Of a stretch of DNA of 64,000 bases, positions 25,698 to 36,378 are shown piece after piece (the stretch's first letter is position 1; each line of letters opens with the position of its first letter). Location: positions 40,726,551 to 40,790,550 of the forward strand of contig OX365945.1 of the NCBI GenBank assembly GCA_947247005.1, given 5' to 3'. This DNA comes from Spisula solida. Lineage: Eukaryota; Mollusca; Bivalvia; Venerida; Mactridae. Under the pieces are notes generated by a model that was not told the origin of the DNA, did no database searches, and saw only the letters and a program-made list of their open reading frames with translations. Both the position numbers and the translations under genes were made by a program.

Positions 25698-26797
25698 AGG
25701 TATTTTGTGACTTGACTTAGTGACCTACTTTATGACCCGGAAGACCGAATATCGAACATGACCTTAGTTTGAGGAGATGGTCATTGTAACAAAGTTTCAT
25801 AAAGACTAGGCAAAAATTGTGACCTCTAGTGACTACACAAGCAATTGTGGACAGACGGACGAAGAGTGATCACAAAAACTCATTTGTCACTCAGTGACAG
25901 GTGAGCTTAAAATAAATGAAGAACAAATGAGTACAGTCTGAAGTAAACATACACATAAAGTCAGCTGTATATAAAATTGAGTCACTAAAAAACAGAAATA
26001 AAGCAAAGATAAGATATATAGACACAATATAAGACACAATAGTGAAAATGACAGAAAATGTAGAGGAAATGACACATGCAGTGGTGAGACAATCATGGTA
26101 TCTGTGAGGGAATCTGCAAGCAGATAATTGTCACTTGATGTGAAGTTGGTAAGCATCCATGACAGATTATATTAACTTGTTCTTGCTCTATGACATGTAT
26201 TCGCCGAGAGCAAGCACATCAATGTTACATTACGTGTTACAGCCAGTGATGAAAATGCTACACGTGGCACTGTATGGAATGCAGACAATGAGCATGTGAT
26301 GTAAAAAACATACAATACAAAGAACACATATTATCACATACAAAAAGGCAAACAACTCAATATTCAAGTCAAGGGAAAATAATGGAAATAGGATGAATCT
26401 AAAATACCTAAGCAATCCAAGGACTGTATTTGGAAACCTTGAAATAAACATAATGCAATAGTACTACAAGTTGCAAACTCAATAAGTATCCACAAATACC
26501 TTTTTTGTTTATTTTACAAAATAATCATGCGGATAAATGTAATTAATAGTTGATTTAATAACAAGAATATGTTAGGACAATATTTAACAAAATTCATAAT
26601 AAAAATCTGTAACTACTTGAAGTAACATAACCAAAAACTGTAGTTAAAACACAAATAATAATAAAATTCCGTAAAAAGCGATGGTATAGGGGAAAATGTC
26701 CATAGGTATGTCTGCCTGGTAACTACCTCTACCTATACAATGTACAAAATTTGAAGCACAAGACAATGCAACAACCATTAACATCTAGAATACTTAC

Positions 26798-26821
26798 TAT
26801 CATTGCTGTCTCCATCCTCTG
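26798..26821 (-). CDS. NCX: NCX 24-bp cassette exon
   Basis: This micro-exon has acceptor ATGTTACAG and donor ATA|GTAAGTATTC. It starts by completing a split codon (phase 1) and ends phase 1. Joined to the upstream exon it gives A-EDGDSND, and joined to the downstream exon the last codon becomes AGT (S). Skipping it also keeps the frame (TCA G|GT AGA gives S-G-R). A length divisible by three and symmetric phases are what an optional cassette needs. It falls where vertebrate NCX1 has its small cassette exons C-F after the A/B exon. The acceptor is ACAGCAG, a NAGNAG tandem, so a 21-bp form lacking one codon is possible. I found no database support, so the call rests on splice signals and frame. 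Confidence 0.72.
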
Positions 26822-27147
26822 CTGTAACATATATGCCACATGAATCGAGTACCCATACAAACACTCACATTACACAAATATCTCAAATCATAGGTAATAA
26901 ATCGGAAAATCAAAAACTGATAAAAAACTATCTGAACAAAATATCTCACAAGTTTAAAACAAGTTGCCCTTCTTGTCCAGCAATGTTGTCACTTCAAAGG
27001 AACACCATATTGCTTTTAATGAGCAAGGAAAGCATTACAGACTGGTAGATGAAGGCAAAATGTTGTTAACAAATGGTTTCAACTGATATAAGAAATACAG
27101 AAGAAATTTCAGACAGAACTAATCAATGTGTTACATAGAACACTTAC

Positions 27148-27171
27148 CTCCTCAAACTTGTATTTGAACTT
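27148..27171 (-). other. Candidate second 24-bp micro-exon (poison or decoy) in NCX
   Basis: A strong pyrimidine-rich acceptor (TTTCTGCTCTTGTCCAG) and a strong donor (GAG|GTAAGTG) bound exactly 24 bp. In its own phase 0 it would read KFKYKFEE. After the upstream NCX exon, which ends in phase 1, it would read VQIQV and then TGA, so inclusion would truncate the protein. It could be a poison exon that lowers NCX output, an exon joined to an unseen partner in another phase, or chance. Confidence 0.35.
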
Positions 27172-27292
27172 CTGGACAAGAGCAGAAAGCTGATTAAATA
27201 GTTTGACACCTTAGCATGTACATGTACTTAAATTAGCCAACTCAGATTTAGCAATTATGTGGTTATTAATATAACAAACTGTCAACATGCAG

Positions 27293-28545
27293 AACAAGAG
27301 CCGTCACAGACGGGTGATGCTCCCCGTGGGTGTTTGTCACAGAAAAACTACTCCAATTATATGAAAGACAGTTATGCTTCTTTGGCACTGCACTATAACT
27401 TAATGAGTTTCATTTATCTATTATAAATTGATATATCATATACTGTATTAGTTATAGCATGGACATGAATTAAGTATGAAAAAGTACCTAGGGGAATAAC
27501 TCCAAAAATATTCAATAAAGAGTTACGGTTCTTGGGCATTACATATCCTCTAATTGAGATCTATTCACCAGTGCAATTTCAAATTAGTATCTTTCATACT
27601 GTCTGAGTTATGTCCTGAACAAGAATTAAGTATGAATAATTACAAAGAGGAACCACTCCAAAAATATGCCATAAAGAGTTATGGTTCTTGGGCACTGCAC
27701 ATCCTCTCAATGATATCTCTTTACCTATGAAGTTTCATTCAAAATGATATATCTTATACTGTTTGAGTTATGTCCTGGACAAGAATCAAGTATGAAAAAT
27801 TACAAAGGGGAACAACTCCAAAAATATTTAAATAAGAGTTATGGTTCTTGGGCACTGCACATCCTCTCAATGAGATCTCTTTACCTATGATGTTTCAAAA
27901 TGATATATCTTATGCTGTTTGAGTATAGGCCCGGACAAGAATTAATTATGAAAAATTACGAAGGGGATTACTCCACAAATATGCAATGAAGAGTTATGGT
28001 TTTTGAGCACTGCACTTCCCCTAAAGGAGATCTATTCACCAATGAAGTTTCAAATTGATATCTCTAATGCTGAATGAGTTATGCCCTTTTACTCCAAAAA
28101 TACGCAATAAGGGTTATGGTTCTTGGGTACTGCACTTTAAATAACTTTATGAGATCTATTTACATATAAAGTTTCAAATTTATAACTCCAATACTGTATG
28201 AGTGGCAGCCTAGACAAGAATTTTGTATGAAACAAGACTGCTTTCAGTGAACACTTGTGTCCATAATAACTAGCTAAGTCAATCAGGGGCCATAATTCTG
28301 TAGAAATGTCAGATAGTGTAACATGGCATTGACAACATAAGGCATTTATGATGGTAAACAAGTACGCCAAGTTTGAAAGCAATGCCTTGATGGACTTTGA
28401 AGATATTTAAGTTTCAAGAACTTGAAAATTTTGGTTAACATTTCCAATGGAACAATTTTCTATTATCATCCGGACAAAAGTATGTCGGACGGACGGATAA
28501 AGCAGCAACTAAATGCTCCCGAAACAATTTTCGGGGAGCATGATA
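27293..28545 (+). repeat. Dispersed repeat family G, long copy with about 160-bp units
   Basis: The head is AACAAGAGCCGTCACAGAC with GATGCTCCCCGTGGG. The unit TATGGTTCTTGGGCACTGCA with TCTTATACTGTTTGAGTTAT is repeated about five or six times. The end is GTCGGACGGACGGATAAAGC followed by a hairpin, ATGCTCCCGAAA...TTTCGGGGAGCAT. The closing word GGGGAGCAT is the complement of the opening ATGCTCCCC, so the ends are short inverted repeats as in family A. Confidence 0.8.
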
Positions 28546-29066
28546 TACAGGACTCAGTATAAGAGTCTTATACACCTGATTGATCAATCACAGGAACAGA
28601 AAGTCCAACCAATCACTTCAGAATTGAACAAAATACATTTCTCACAGTACCCACATGAAATCCTTTTGGTTGTGCAATTAAGGTCAGACAATTTGCTATC
28701 TTACTTACCTGTAACTACATTAGTTGACTCTCACATCTTTTACTACATTAATGTTGTACTACATCTCAAAATGGCATCTCCCCTAACAGCATGAAATCAA
28801 CTGGCCAAACTTGTTTGAGGTAACTTCAATCAGACAGTTTAAATAAATAGCAACCAACATCTCCACTTGATTTTCATAGCTGTAAGGGGACGTAATCACT
28901 ACAAGTAGCCTATAATGACTTTGCAAGTTTCTTGGCATGAAAACTAAACATCAGTTTATATGCTAAAATATTCTTACCATGAATGTTATTTAAGGTTATT
29001 GACATCCAGATTGAGTATATTATATGTAAAGCAGACAGATTAAGAATAAATCAAATCATCTTATAC

Positions 29067-29167
29067 CTGATCCTCTCCTTGTTAGAGATGGTTCACCAAG
29101 TTCCACAAAGAAATCTTCATTCTTCTCATATTCTTCATCATCAAAGATTCTCACAATTAGTTCTTTC
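29067..29167 (-). CDS. NCX: Na+/Ca2+ exchanger (SLC8/NCX) exon in the CBD2 A/B position
   Basis: This 101-bp exon has acceptor AATGTTTTGCAG and donor CAG|GTATAAG. It starts with the last base of a codon and then reads KELIVRIF followed by DDEEYEKNEDFFVELGEP and SLTRRGS, ending with one base (G). The core DDEEYEKN..FF.E.GEP matches NCX CBD2 almost residue for residue (mammalian exon A has DDEEYEKN followed by KTFFLEIGEP). In vertebrate NCX1 this piece is the mutually exclusive exon A/B. The acidic DDEEYE run argues for an A-type, Ca2+-binding version. No second A/B-like copy is visible in the window, so a partner exon, if one exists, lies beyond 64000 or is too diverged to see. Confidence 0.94.
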
Positions 29168-30474
29168 CTGCAAAACATTATAAATACATACTGAACTAAT
29201 TAGAACAAAAAACACACATGTATATGATATTTCTATATAGTACAGTGGTTTTGGTTCTATACACAATCAATTTCCATGTAATTTTTTTGGCTTAGAGTAC
29301 TTTCGATATTTTTCTTTGGATCTGTCACAATTCCAAGGAGATAAAATGATCTGTTATGTTTTTCATTTGTCTAAATACAGTCTTACAGCAAATTTCAACA
29401 AATTAAAACAATCCAATTTCCTTACGAAAGTTATTGGGCAAAAACTTAAGATTCTATTTAATATTGGTAACAGTGACCTTGACCCCACCAGCCCCACTTT
29501 CAAATTTGAATGGCGTATTCACACAAGCTTAGCTACCTATTCAGAGGGCTGTCGTCCTGAAACCAACATACCGACTGACAGACCAACAGATAGACCAAAC
29601 CAACTGACAAGCTCACTCCTATAAACCCCCTTAAACTTTGTTTTATGGGGTATAACAATATTTAAGAATATCAGCAGAAAAAGTATAACTGCAGCCGTTT
29701 CAAAGCTCCAGAAGGCTTTGAAAACAAAAATCAATTTCATGGAAGATGGAATCAAAATCACAATCCATTATTCAGGTTTGTAGAATTTGATATTTTATCA
29801 CTATTTGTGCACATTACCATTAAAATAACTAGGAATGATGCAAACCTCTCCAAGCATTTGATTCCATTCTATTTTACAGCTCTATGAAAAATGGTCCCCT
29901 AATAAAAGAACTCTTTTAGTGGGGTTTTTCATCTTCAATGATTATAGCAGTCAATCATGAAAGTATGATTACACACATTTCCAACAAACCATTAAATAAA
30001 TCAGCAATTGTGCTCTTCAGAAAACATATGGCCAGTAAAATTTCTAGAAAATTGATTGAAGGAAGTAACAAACTCATAGAAATTCAAACAAAACAAATTA
30101 AAGAGAATTTTACATTATGTCCATTAAGAAAACAGACCAAAGAACAAACAGTTGACACACAATATGTGTGTTTGACATTTATTAATAACAAGAGGGCCCA
30201 AAGGGCCCTAGGTCGCTCACCTGTCGTACTAGTGCATGCACACCCCTATGGTGATCCTACACATTTTCTGAATAAAATTTAAGGAAATTCAGCCTCTATT
30301 GCAAGTTTTTGTATGATTTGACCATGTGACCTAGCGTTTGACCCCAGATGACTTAATTAATATCAAACTTAACCTAGATTGTGTTGAGATGATTATTAGG
30401 ACCAAATTTCATAAAGATTAAGTCGAAATTGTAACCTCTGGTGACTACACAGGGTTTTTCTATGATCTGACCTA

Positions 30475-31465
30475 TAATTTATACAAAATATTTCCTCCAT
30501 ATAACTGTACAAATACATGCTATAAAGACAGAACAATACCTTAACACTTAAAAAAATAATTATGGTTCCAGTGGGGTTTGAACCCACGACCTTCAGGAAA
30601 ATGTCAATTGACATTGTGACCTTGTTTTTGACGCCAGATGACCCAAAATCGAATTTGGCCTAGATTTTGTTGACAGGATCATTGTGACAAAGTTTCATAA
30701 AGATTTAGTTGAAATTGTAACCTCTGGTGACTGACTACACAAGGTTTTTCTATGATTTGACCTTTATTTTAAACAAAATATTTTGGAATATTTTTCCTCC
30801 ATATAACTGTACAAATACATGCTATAAAGACAAAACAATACCTAAACACTTAAAAAAATAAAAATTAAAAATTATGGTTCCAGTGGGGGTTGAACCCACG
30901 ACCATCAGGAAAATGTACAAATACATGCTATAAAGACAAAACAATACCTAAACACTTAAAAAAATAAAAATAAAAAAATAAAAATTATGGTTCCAGTAGG
31001 GGTTGAACCCACGACCATCAGGAAAATGTACAAATACATGCTAAAAAGACAAAACAATACCTAAACACTGAAAAAAATAAAAATTATGGTTCCAGTGGGG
31101 GTTGAACCCACGACCATCAGGAAAATGTACAAATACATGTTATAAAGACAAAACAATACCTAAACATTTTAAAAAAAAATTTAAAAAAAAAATTATGGTT
31201 CCAGTGGGGGTTGAACCCACGACCATCAGGAAAATGTACAAATAAATGCTTTACAGACAAAACAATACCTAAACACTAAAAAAAAAAATATAAAAAAAAA
31301 AATTATGGTTCCAGTGGGGGTTGAACCCACAACCTTCAGGAAAATGTACAAATAAATGCTTTACAGACAAAACAATACCTAAACACTCAAAAAAAAAAAA
31401 AAAAAAAAATTATGGTTCCAGTGGGGTTTGAACCCACGACCCTCAGGAAAATGTCTACGCTCCCT
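30475..31465 (-). repeat. Tandem array of a tRNA-derived SINE segment (7 T-arms)
   Basis: On the minus strand each unit contains a tRNA T-arm and acceptor strand: GTGGG-TTCAACC-CCCAC (perfect 5-bp stem, 7-base loop, good B-box), then TGGAACCA. Acceptor-strand copies start at 30564, 30876, 30989, 31088, 31197, 31307 and 31414. After the first gap, which holds family A sequence, the spacing is 99-113 bp. An A-rich stretch (T-rich on the minus strand) and TACAAATACATGCTATAAAG fill the rest. Only the last unit is attached to a full tRNA-like head. Confidence 0.85.
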
Positions 31466-31525
31466 ACAGCGCTTTGATTTCCACTTAACCATTACAATTC
31501 ACACCCTGCTATAGAATACTAGAAT
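31405..31525 (-). repeat. tRNA-derived SINE head with A and B boxes
   Basis: Read on the minus strand, TGGTTAAGTGG fits the Pol III A-box and GGTTCAAACCC fits the B-box, about 47 bases apart. That spacing is compatible with a tRNA having a long variable arm. The 5' end does not pair with the 3' TGGAACC, so this is a derived tRNA-like promoter and not an intact tRNA gene. It is the probable source unit of the neighbouring array. Confidence 0.6.
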
Positions 31526-32439
31526 ATTTTGATATTTGACCTTTACAAAACTGCTTTGAACCCTGATACACATTTTCATTGGTTGATGAAAGTTTATTGT
31601 ATGTATAGAGAGTAGAGAGTTACAGCAGAGATTTAAGTGACCATGAAGACTACATGTTGAAAGGTTTAAAACAAGGTTTTTTCTATAATTTGACCTAGTG
31701 AGCTAGTTTTTGACCTCAGATGACCCAATATCAAACTTGACCTAGATTTTGTTGAGATGATCATTGTGACCAAGTTTCATAAAGATTAGGCCAAAATTGT
31801 GACCTCTAGAGAGGACACAACCCAATTGTTGACGGACGGACAGACGGACGGACGGACAGACGGACAGACGGACGGACAGACGGACGGACGACGGACGAAG
31901 TGTGATCACAAAAGCTCACTCTGTCACTTTGTGACAGGTGAGCTAAAAATGATAGATACACAATGGGTATGTTCATAAATAATCCCAAACAATGTGCCAA
32001 ATGTTCGACTCCGAACAAATTACAAAACAAAATGGAACTGTCCTGGGCAGTGTGCAGAATGTTCCTCTCTGAACAACTTACAAACAAAACAGAACAGGAA
32101 GTACAATTTTTAAGATGACCAACATTGAAGTTGCAGCTGTAATATTGGAGATAGAAATATGCATATGCATTATATTTAACTGTGATTATTTGCCAGCAAT
32201 TGCCCATAATTGTAAAATAGAAGAACCACATTTCGTGATGTTTCCTGCGACTATTGTTGTTGTTGTTGCTGTTACCATGTGACTGTTCTGGCTGCACCAC
32301 CTCTGTGGTGGGCACAGAGAGAACACACTTACAAACAATGTTCTGGTTTGTTTGTGTGTTCCATTATCTGGAATGTGCCAAACAAAGTTCGAAACATGTC
32401 CTATGTTTCAGTTTTCTATCTAGATAACATACTGTACTA

Positions 32440-32580
32440 CAAAGAGACATGGTACGAGATCCTTGACCTTCTATCAGCATAATTTAACAGCTAATGTCTT
32501 GTCTATATTTATACACCGGTTGTATGTTTCATAAGCGGAGAGTATCACATAGATGAAGATGATACAGCACCAATACTGTT
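32440..32580. repeat. Dispersed repeat shared with 19298-19440
   Basis: GACCTTCTATCAGCATAATT, TAACAGCT, GTCTATATTTATA and TTTCATAAGCGGAGAGTATC occur in the same order at 19310-19400. Neither copy encodes anything. The family extent outside the shared part is unknown. Confidence 0.6.
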
Positions 32581-32650
32581 CAACCATTCATTGAATTATC
32601 TATACTTTATCAGGAAATACAAGAGTGTTTTCTTTTAGATCAGACATCTA

Positions 32651-33766
32651 AACAAGAGGGCCCAAAGGGCCCTAGGTCGCTCACCTGTCGAACTTGACCT
32701 AGATTTTGTAGATATGATCATTGTGACCAAGTTTCATACAGATAAGGCCAATATTGTGACCTCTAGTGACTACACAAGGTTTTTATATGATTTGACTTAA
32801 TGACCTAGTTTTTGACCCCAGATAAACCAATTTCAAACTTGACCTAGATTTTGTTGAGATGACCATTGTGACCAAGTTTCATAAAGATAAGGTCGACATT
32901 GTGACCTCTAGTAACTACACAAGGTTTTTCTATGATTTGACCTAGTGACCTAGTTTTTGACCAAAGATGACCCCATATCAAACTTGACCTTGATTTTGTG
33001 GAGATGATCATTGTGACCAAGTTTCATAAAGATTAGACCAAAATTGTGACCTCTAGTGACTACACAAGGTTTTTCTATGATTTGACCTTGTGACCTAGTT
33101 TGTAACCCCTGATGACCCAATATCAAACTTGACCTAGATTTTGTCGAGATGATCATTGTGACAAAGTTTCATAAAGATTAAGTCAAAATTATGACCTCTA
33201 GTGACTACACAAGGTTTTTGTATGATTTGACCTTGTGACCTAGTTTTTTACCCCGGATGACCCAATATCGAACTTGACCTAGATTTTGTCGAGATGATCA
33301 TTGTGACCAAGTTTCGTAAAGATTAAGTCAAAATTGTGACCTCTAGTGACTACACAAGGTTTTTCTATGATTTGACCTAGTGACCTAGTTTTTGACCCCA
33401 GATGACCCAATATCAAACTTGACCTAGATTTTATTAAGATGATCATTGTGACTAAGTTTCATAAAGATTAAGTCAAAATTGTGACCTCTAGTGACTACAC
33501 AAGGTTTTTCTATGATTTGACCTAGTGACCTAGTTTTTGACCCCGGATGACCCAATATCGAACTTGACCTAGATTTTGTTGAGATGATCATTGTGACCAA
33601 GTTTCATCAAGATTAGGGTAAAATTGTGACCTCTAGTGTCTACACAAGCCAATTGTTGACGGACGGACGGACGGACGGACGACGGACGGACGACGGACGA
33701 CGGACGACGGACAAAGAGTGATCACAAAAGCTCACTCTGTCACTTTGTGACAGGTGAGCTAAAAAC
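32651..33766 (+). repeat. Family A dispersed repeat, copy 6, with six 145-bp units
   Basis: This is the best-preserved copy. The head is GAGGGCCCAAAGGGCCCTAG and the end is GTCACTTTGTGACAGGTGAG. The word CACAAGGTTTTT occurs at 32773, 32918, 33063, 33208, 33353 and 33498, exactly 145 bp apart. Each unit carries GATGATCATTGTGACCAAGT, TTCATAAAGATTA and GTGACCTCTAGTGACTACAC. A (GGACGGAC)n/(GACG)n run at 33658-33712 precedes the end. Confidence 0.95.
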
Positions 33767-34405
33767 ATCATTATATAAATATTTTTATTCTTAAATAATT
33801 TATTTGCAAAAGAAGCAATCAGATTGAGTGAGCAACAAGAATACATTGTCATTATACATTTAAAAGGAAAATTAGCAATAATGGTATCATACTTAAATGA
33901 ACAGTAACTCTGTGCAAAACATCACATCACTTCAAACCAGATCAAACACCGAGTTCTTCAACATTTAAAATTCAAAGAATAGATATAAAAATAATCTTCA
34001 ACTTTTTTTTATTACCTGCCCAGCACACATATTGAGAGGTATCTGACCATTTATAAAGTCACAAACATCAATTAATTTTATTAATATAAGGAAGTTCTCC
34101 TTATGAGTGTTAAATTGTATTTTTGTTAATTACTGAATCCAAAGCAGCCAGTATCATTAAATCTCAATTGGCCATTTTTGTAAATATATATATCCAAAAA
34201 TGTACTGGGTAACATTAGGGATAATGTAAGAGGAAAAAAGTATAAAAGACGTCTTTCGTTATAGTTACATGGTTTACTTCTTCATTGCAAATATATATGG
34301 ATATGATTAACTCAAGCGTTTTCACCTGTAGCAGGGATCATCAGGAGAAATAAATCTGTGCTAGTGGGTGAATATGAATATATAACCCTCAATAGCTGTC
34401 TTATA

Positions 34406-35294
34406 CAGTAAACTCCCTCAAAACCAGACCCTGTCCGGACCGGTTCGAAAGTCCGGTTTTGTGGGAGGTCCGGTTTTAAGGGAGTTCTGTATCATGTACA
34501 CTTTGATATGTTATCATAGGGAATATACTGTGTGTTTCATGATACATGTTTACGTTACATGTACAGTGCAACCTTTGAAGAGCATCACCATTAAGGGAGC
34601 TGCAAATATTTCAATTCTAACATCGATGAGTACTCAAATTGCTCATTTTTTCATTGGCCATCAAAACAATCCAATGACATAGACAGTGCAATCTTACAAA
34701 TCCCGAAATGCAAGTGTGAGCTAATTGGAGACATATTAATTAAATACGATTGAGTGCAGTGTTTGTCGTAATTACAACATTTTGATGAGCTAAACGATCC
34801 TTTGTTCTATTTGCAATACCTACCTCTAGAACAAAACATCAAATGGAAGGACCGTTTTCTTATTACGTTCGTAATTAGGCAATTATTTAATTTCATCGCG
34901 GCGAATTTCACAAAGTATTTTTCACGCCTGTGCAAATTACACGCAATACCGTTTAAGAGTAAACATTAAAAACACGACTTGTTAATCGCACCTTTTGTTA
35001 TGACACGTTCTTTAACTAACATTTAACAAAGTGACATTTTAGACAAGAAAAATGTACGCGTTAAGTTTTCCATCAGGTGAGACAAATATACGCGTCCGGT
35101 ATTCCGCAAGTAACTATCGTTGAAAATCTTGTCAGCGGACCGAAAATACCGTCCGGAATCCGGAATTATGAGAGTCCGGTATTGCGGGAGCTTTTTAAGT
35201 TAACTTTATAAGAAGAAAATACGGGACTTAGGAAATCGTCCGATTTTATGGGGATTCCGGTTTTGAGGGAGTCCGGTTTTGAGGGAGTTTACTG
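34406..35294. mobile_element. Tc1/mariner-pogo-type non-autonomous transposon, 889 bp
   Basis: The left end CAGTAAACTCCCTCAAAACC and the right end GGTTTTGAGGGAGTTTACTG are inverted copies and are flanked by TA on both sides. The GTCCGG-TTTT motif is repeated within both subterminal regions. A TA target duplication with CAGT ends is characteristic of pogo/Tigger-like members. There is no transposase frame in the interior. Confidence 0.82.
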
Positions 35295-36378
35295 TATCAG
35301 TAGCCAATATAGCATCCCAATGGGCCATTTTTATATAACATACACCTGTATTATAACTCCACCTGTAAGTATGATTGATAACACAACATGCTGCCTGAGA
35401 CAGGTTAGACTGTATATACTATATACTGTGTGTAAAATAGTTCATTTTCATCAAGTGTTTTGAAGACAATCAACAAATTATATTTGTAGAAAGTTAACAC
35501 AGCATGAAACAAAGATAAACTACATGTCTACACAGCTTAAATAGATGCTATTATATAAATAATGACAATTTATTATATCTAGAAGGATATTACAAATCTA
35601 TGACGTAATTCCTGTCATAACAACATTAATTATAGATTATAATAAATATCCTCACACTTTACAATGACAAATAGTAAGTTAAGAATAGATGTAAAAAACC
35701 TAACTGTTTGCCTGGCAAGTACTACTGCTTTTGTTGTATTAATATTTTGGGCAGCTTTTTTCATTCATTGCTCCATTATCAAAACAGTCACATAACAGGC
35801 ACTAATTGGTATTTACCATCATGGTATGACCTAGTTCTTGCCACCATGTGACCCAGATACAATCCAGATGTTGCAGACAAAAGGATTGTGACCAGCTTTA
35901 CAAGATTAGGTCAAAACAGTGGCCTATAGAGTGCTAACAAGGTTTTTGTGTGGCGTTTACGCCACACAATGATATTACCACTTTTCAGCTTACGACCAAT
36001 TTAACGCATTAGGCCTCGGCAAATAAATAGTTCTATGATTTGAACAATATTACAAGCATGCAACACAGGTTACACGTATCATTGGACCTGATTTGTTTAC
36101 ATTACCAACATTTACCTATATTAAGACCAACAATTTTATCAGACTTTTATTTTTAGAGGATTTTTATAGCAAATCATTCCGCAACAGACTATTTTTTTAC
36201 TACCAACGAATGTTCTCACTGGTGGCGGGAATCTAATAGTTCCCACGGTTTTCAATCGTATACTGTAACGTATGTAAATCACTCCGCCGCTGCACATTGC
36301 AGACGATGACCTAGTTATGTTGTATACAAACATTGATGCTATATATAGCTGGTGGGGGGAACTGAAATAGTTCTACGT

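Larger units (their letters stand above)
25043..25914 (+). repeat. Family A dispersed repeat, copy 4, with expanded head
   Basis: The head GCCCTAGGTCGATCACCTGTC is tandemly expanded (25052-25241). A family C repeat interrupts the interior at 25446-25697. The copy ends with GTGATCACAAAAACTCA...GTGACAGGTGAGC. It shows head amplification, a feature not seen in the other nine copies. Confidence 0.8.
4833..26797 (-). other. Large NCX intron, about 22 kb
   Basis: This intron separates the 24-bp cassette exon from the 4693-4832 exon. It holds four family A copies, two family C copies, one family G copy, several minisatellites and two MITE-like elements, each listed separately. The stretches 4.9-9.4, 9.9-12.1, 14.9-15.6, 16.8-18.6, 19.4-20.9 and 24.2-25.0 kb look like plain AT-rich intron. 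The motif CAG|GTAAGT occurs on the transcribed strand at 5815-5823 and 18375-18383 (see findings). Confidence 0.8.
26822..29066 (-). other. NCX intron, 2.2 kb
   Basis: This intron lies between the 29067-29167 exon and the 24-bp cassette. It holds a long family G repeat (27293-28545), a second possible 24-bp exon (27148-27171) and a CAG|GTAAGT motif at 28703-28711. In other animals this is the heavily regulated splice region of NCX genes. Confidence 0.75.
30187..31950 (+). repeat. Family A dispersed repeat, copy 5, split by a SINE-tail array
   Basis: The head AACAAGAGGGCCCAAAGGGC is at 30187. The interior is broken by the tRNA-like array (about 30475-31525). The repeat resumes at about 31670 and ends with GACGGACGGACAGACGG runs and GACAGGTGAGCTAAAAA. 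A short family A segment (about 30600-30765) lies between the first and second SINE-tail units, so part of family A was duplicated along with the array. Confidence 0.8.

Noticed and set aside
30396..31440. Intact tRNA genes from the repeated GGTTCCAGTGGGG...GAACCCACGACC
   Set aside because: Only the T-arm and 3' acceptor strand are present. No 5' acceptor strand pairs with TGGAACC, so these are SINE fragments.
31806..32315. Minus-strand frame with QPEQSHGNSNNNNNSRRKHHEM
   Set aside because: It runs into the family A end (the VRPSVRPSVR repeats are the GACGGAC run). The N-run is a trinucleotide repeat, and the neighbouring part recurs at 19.3 kb.
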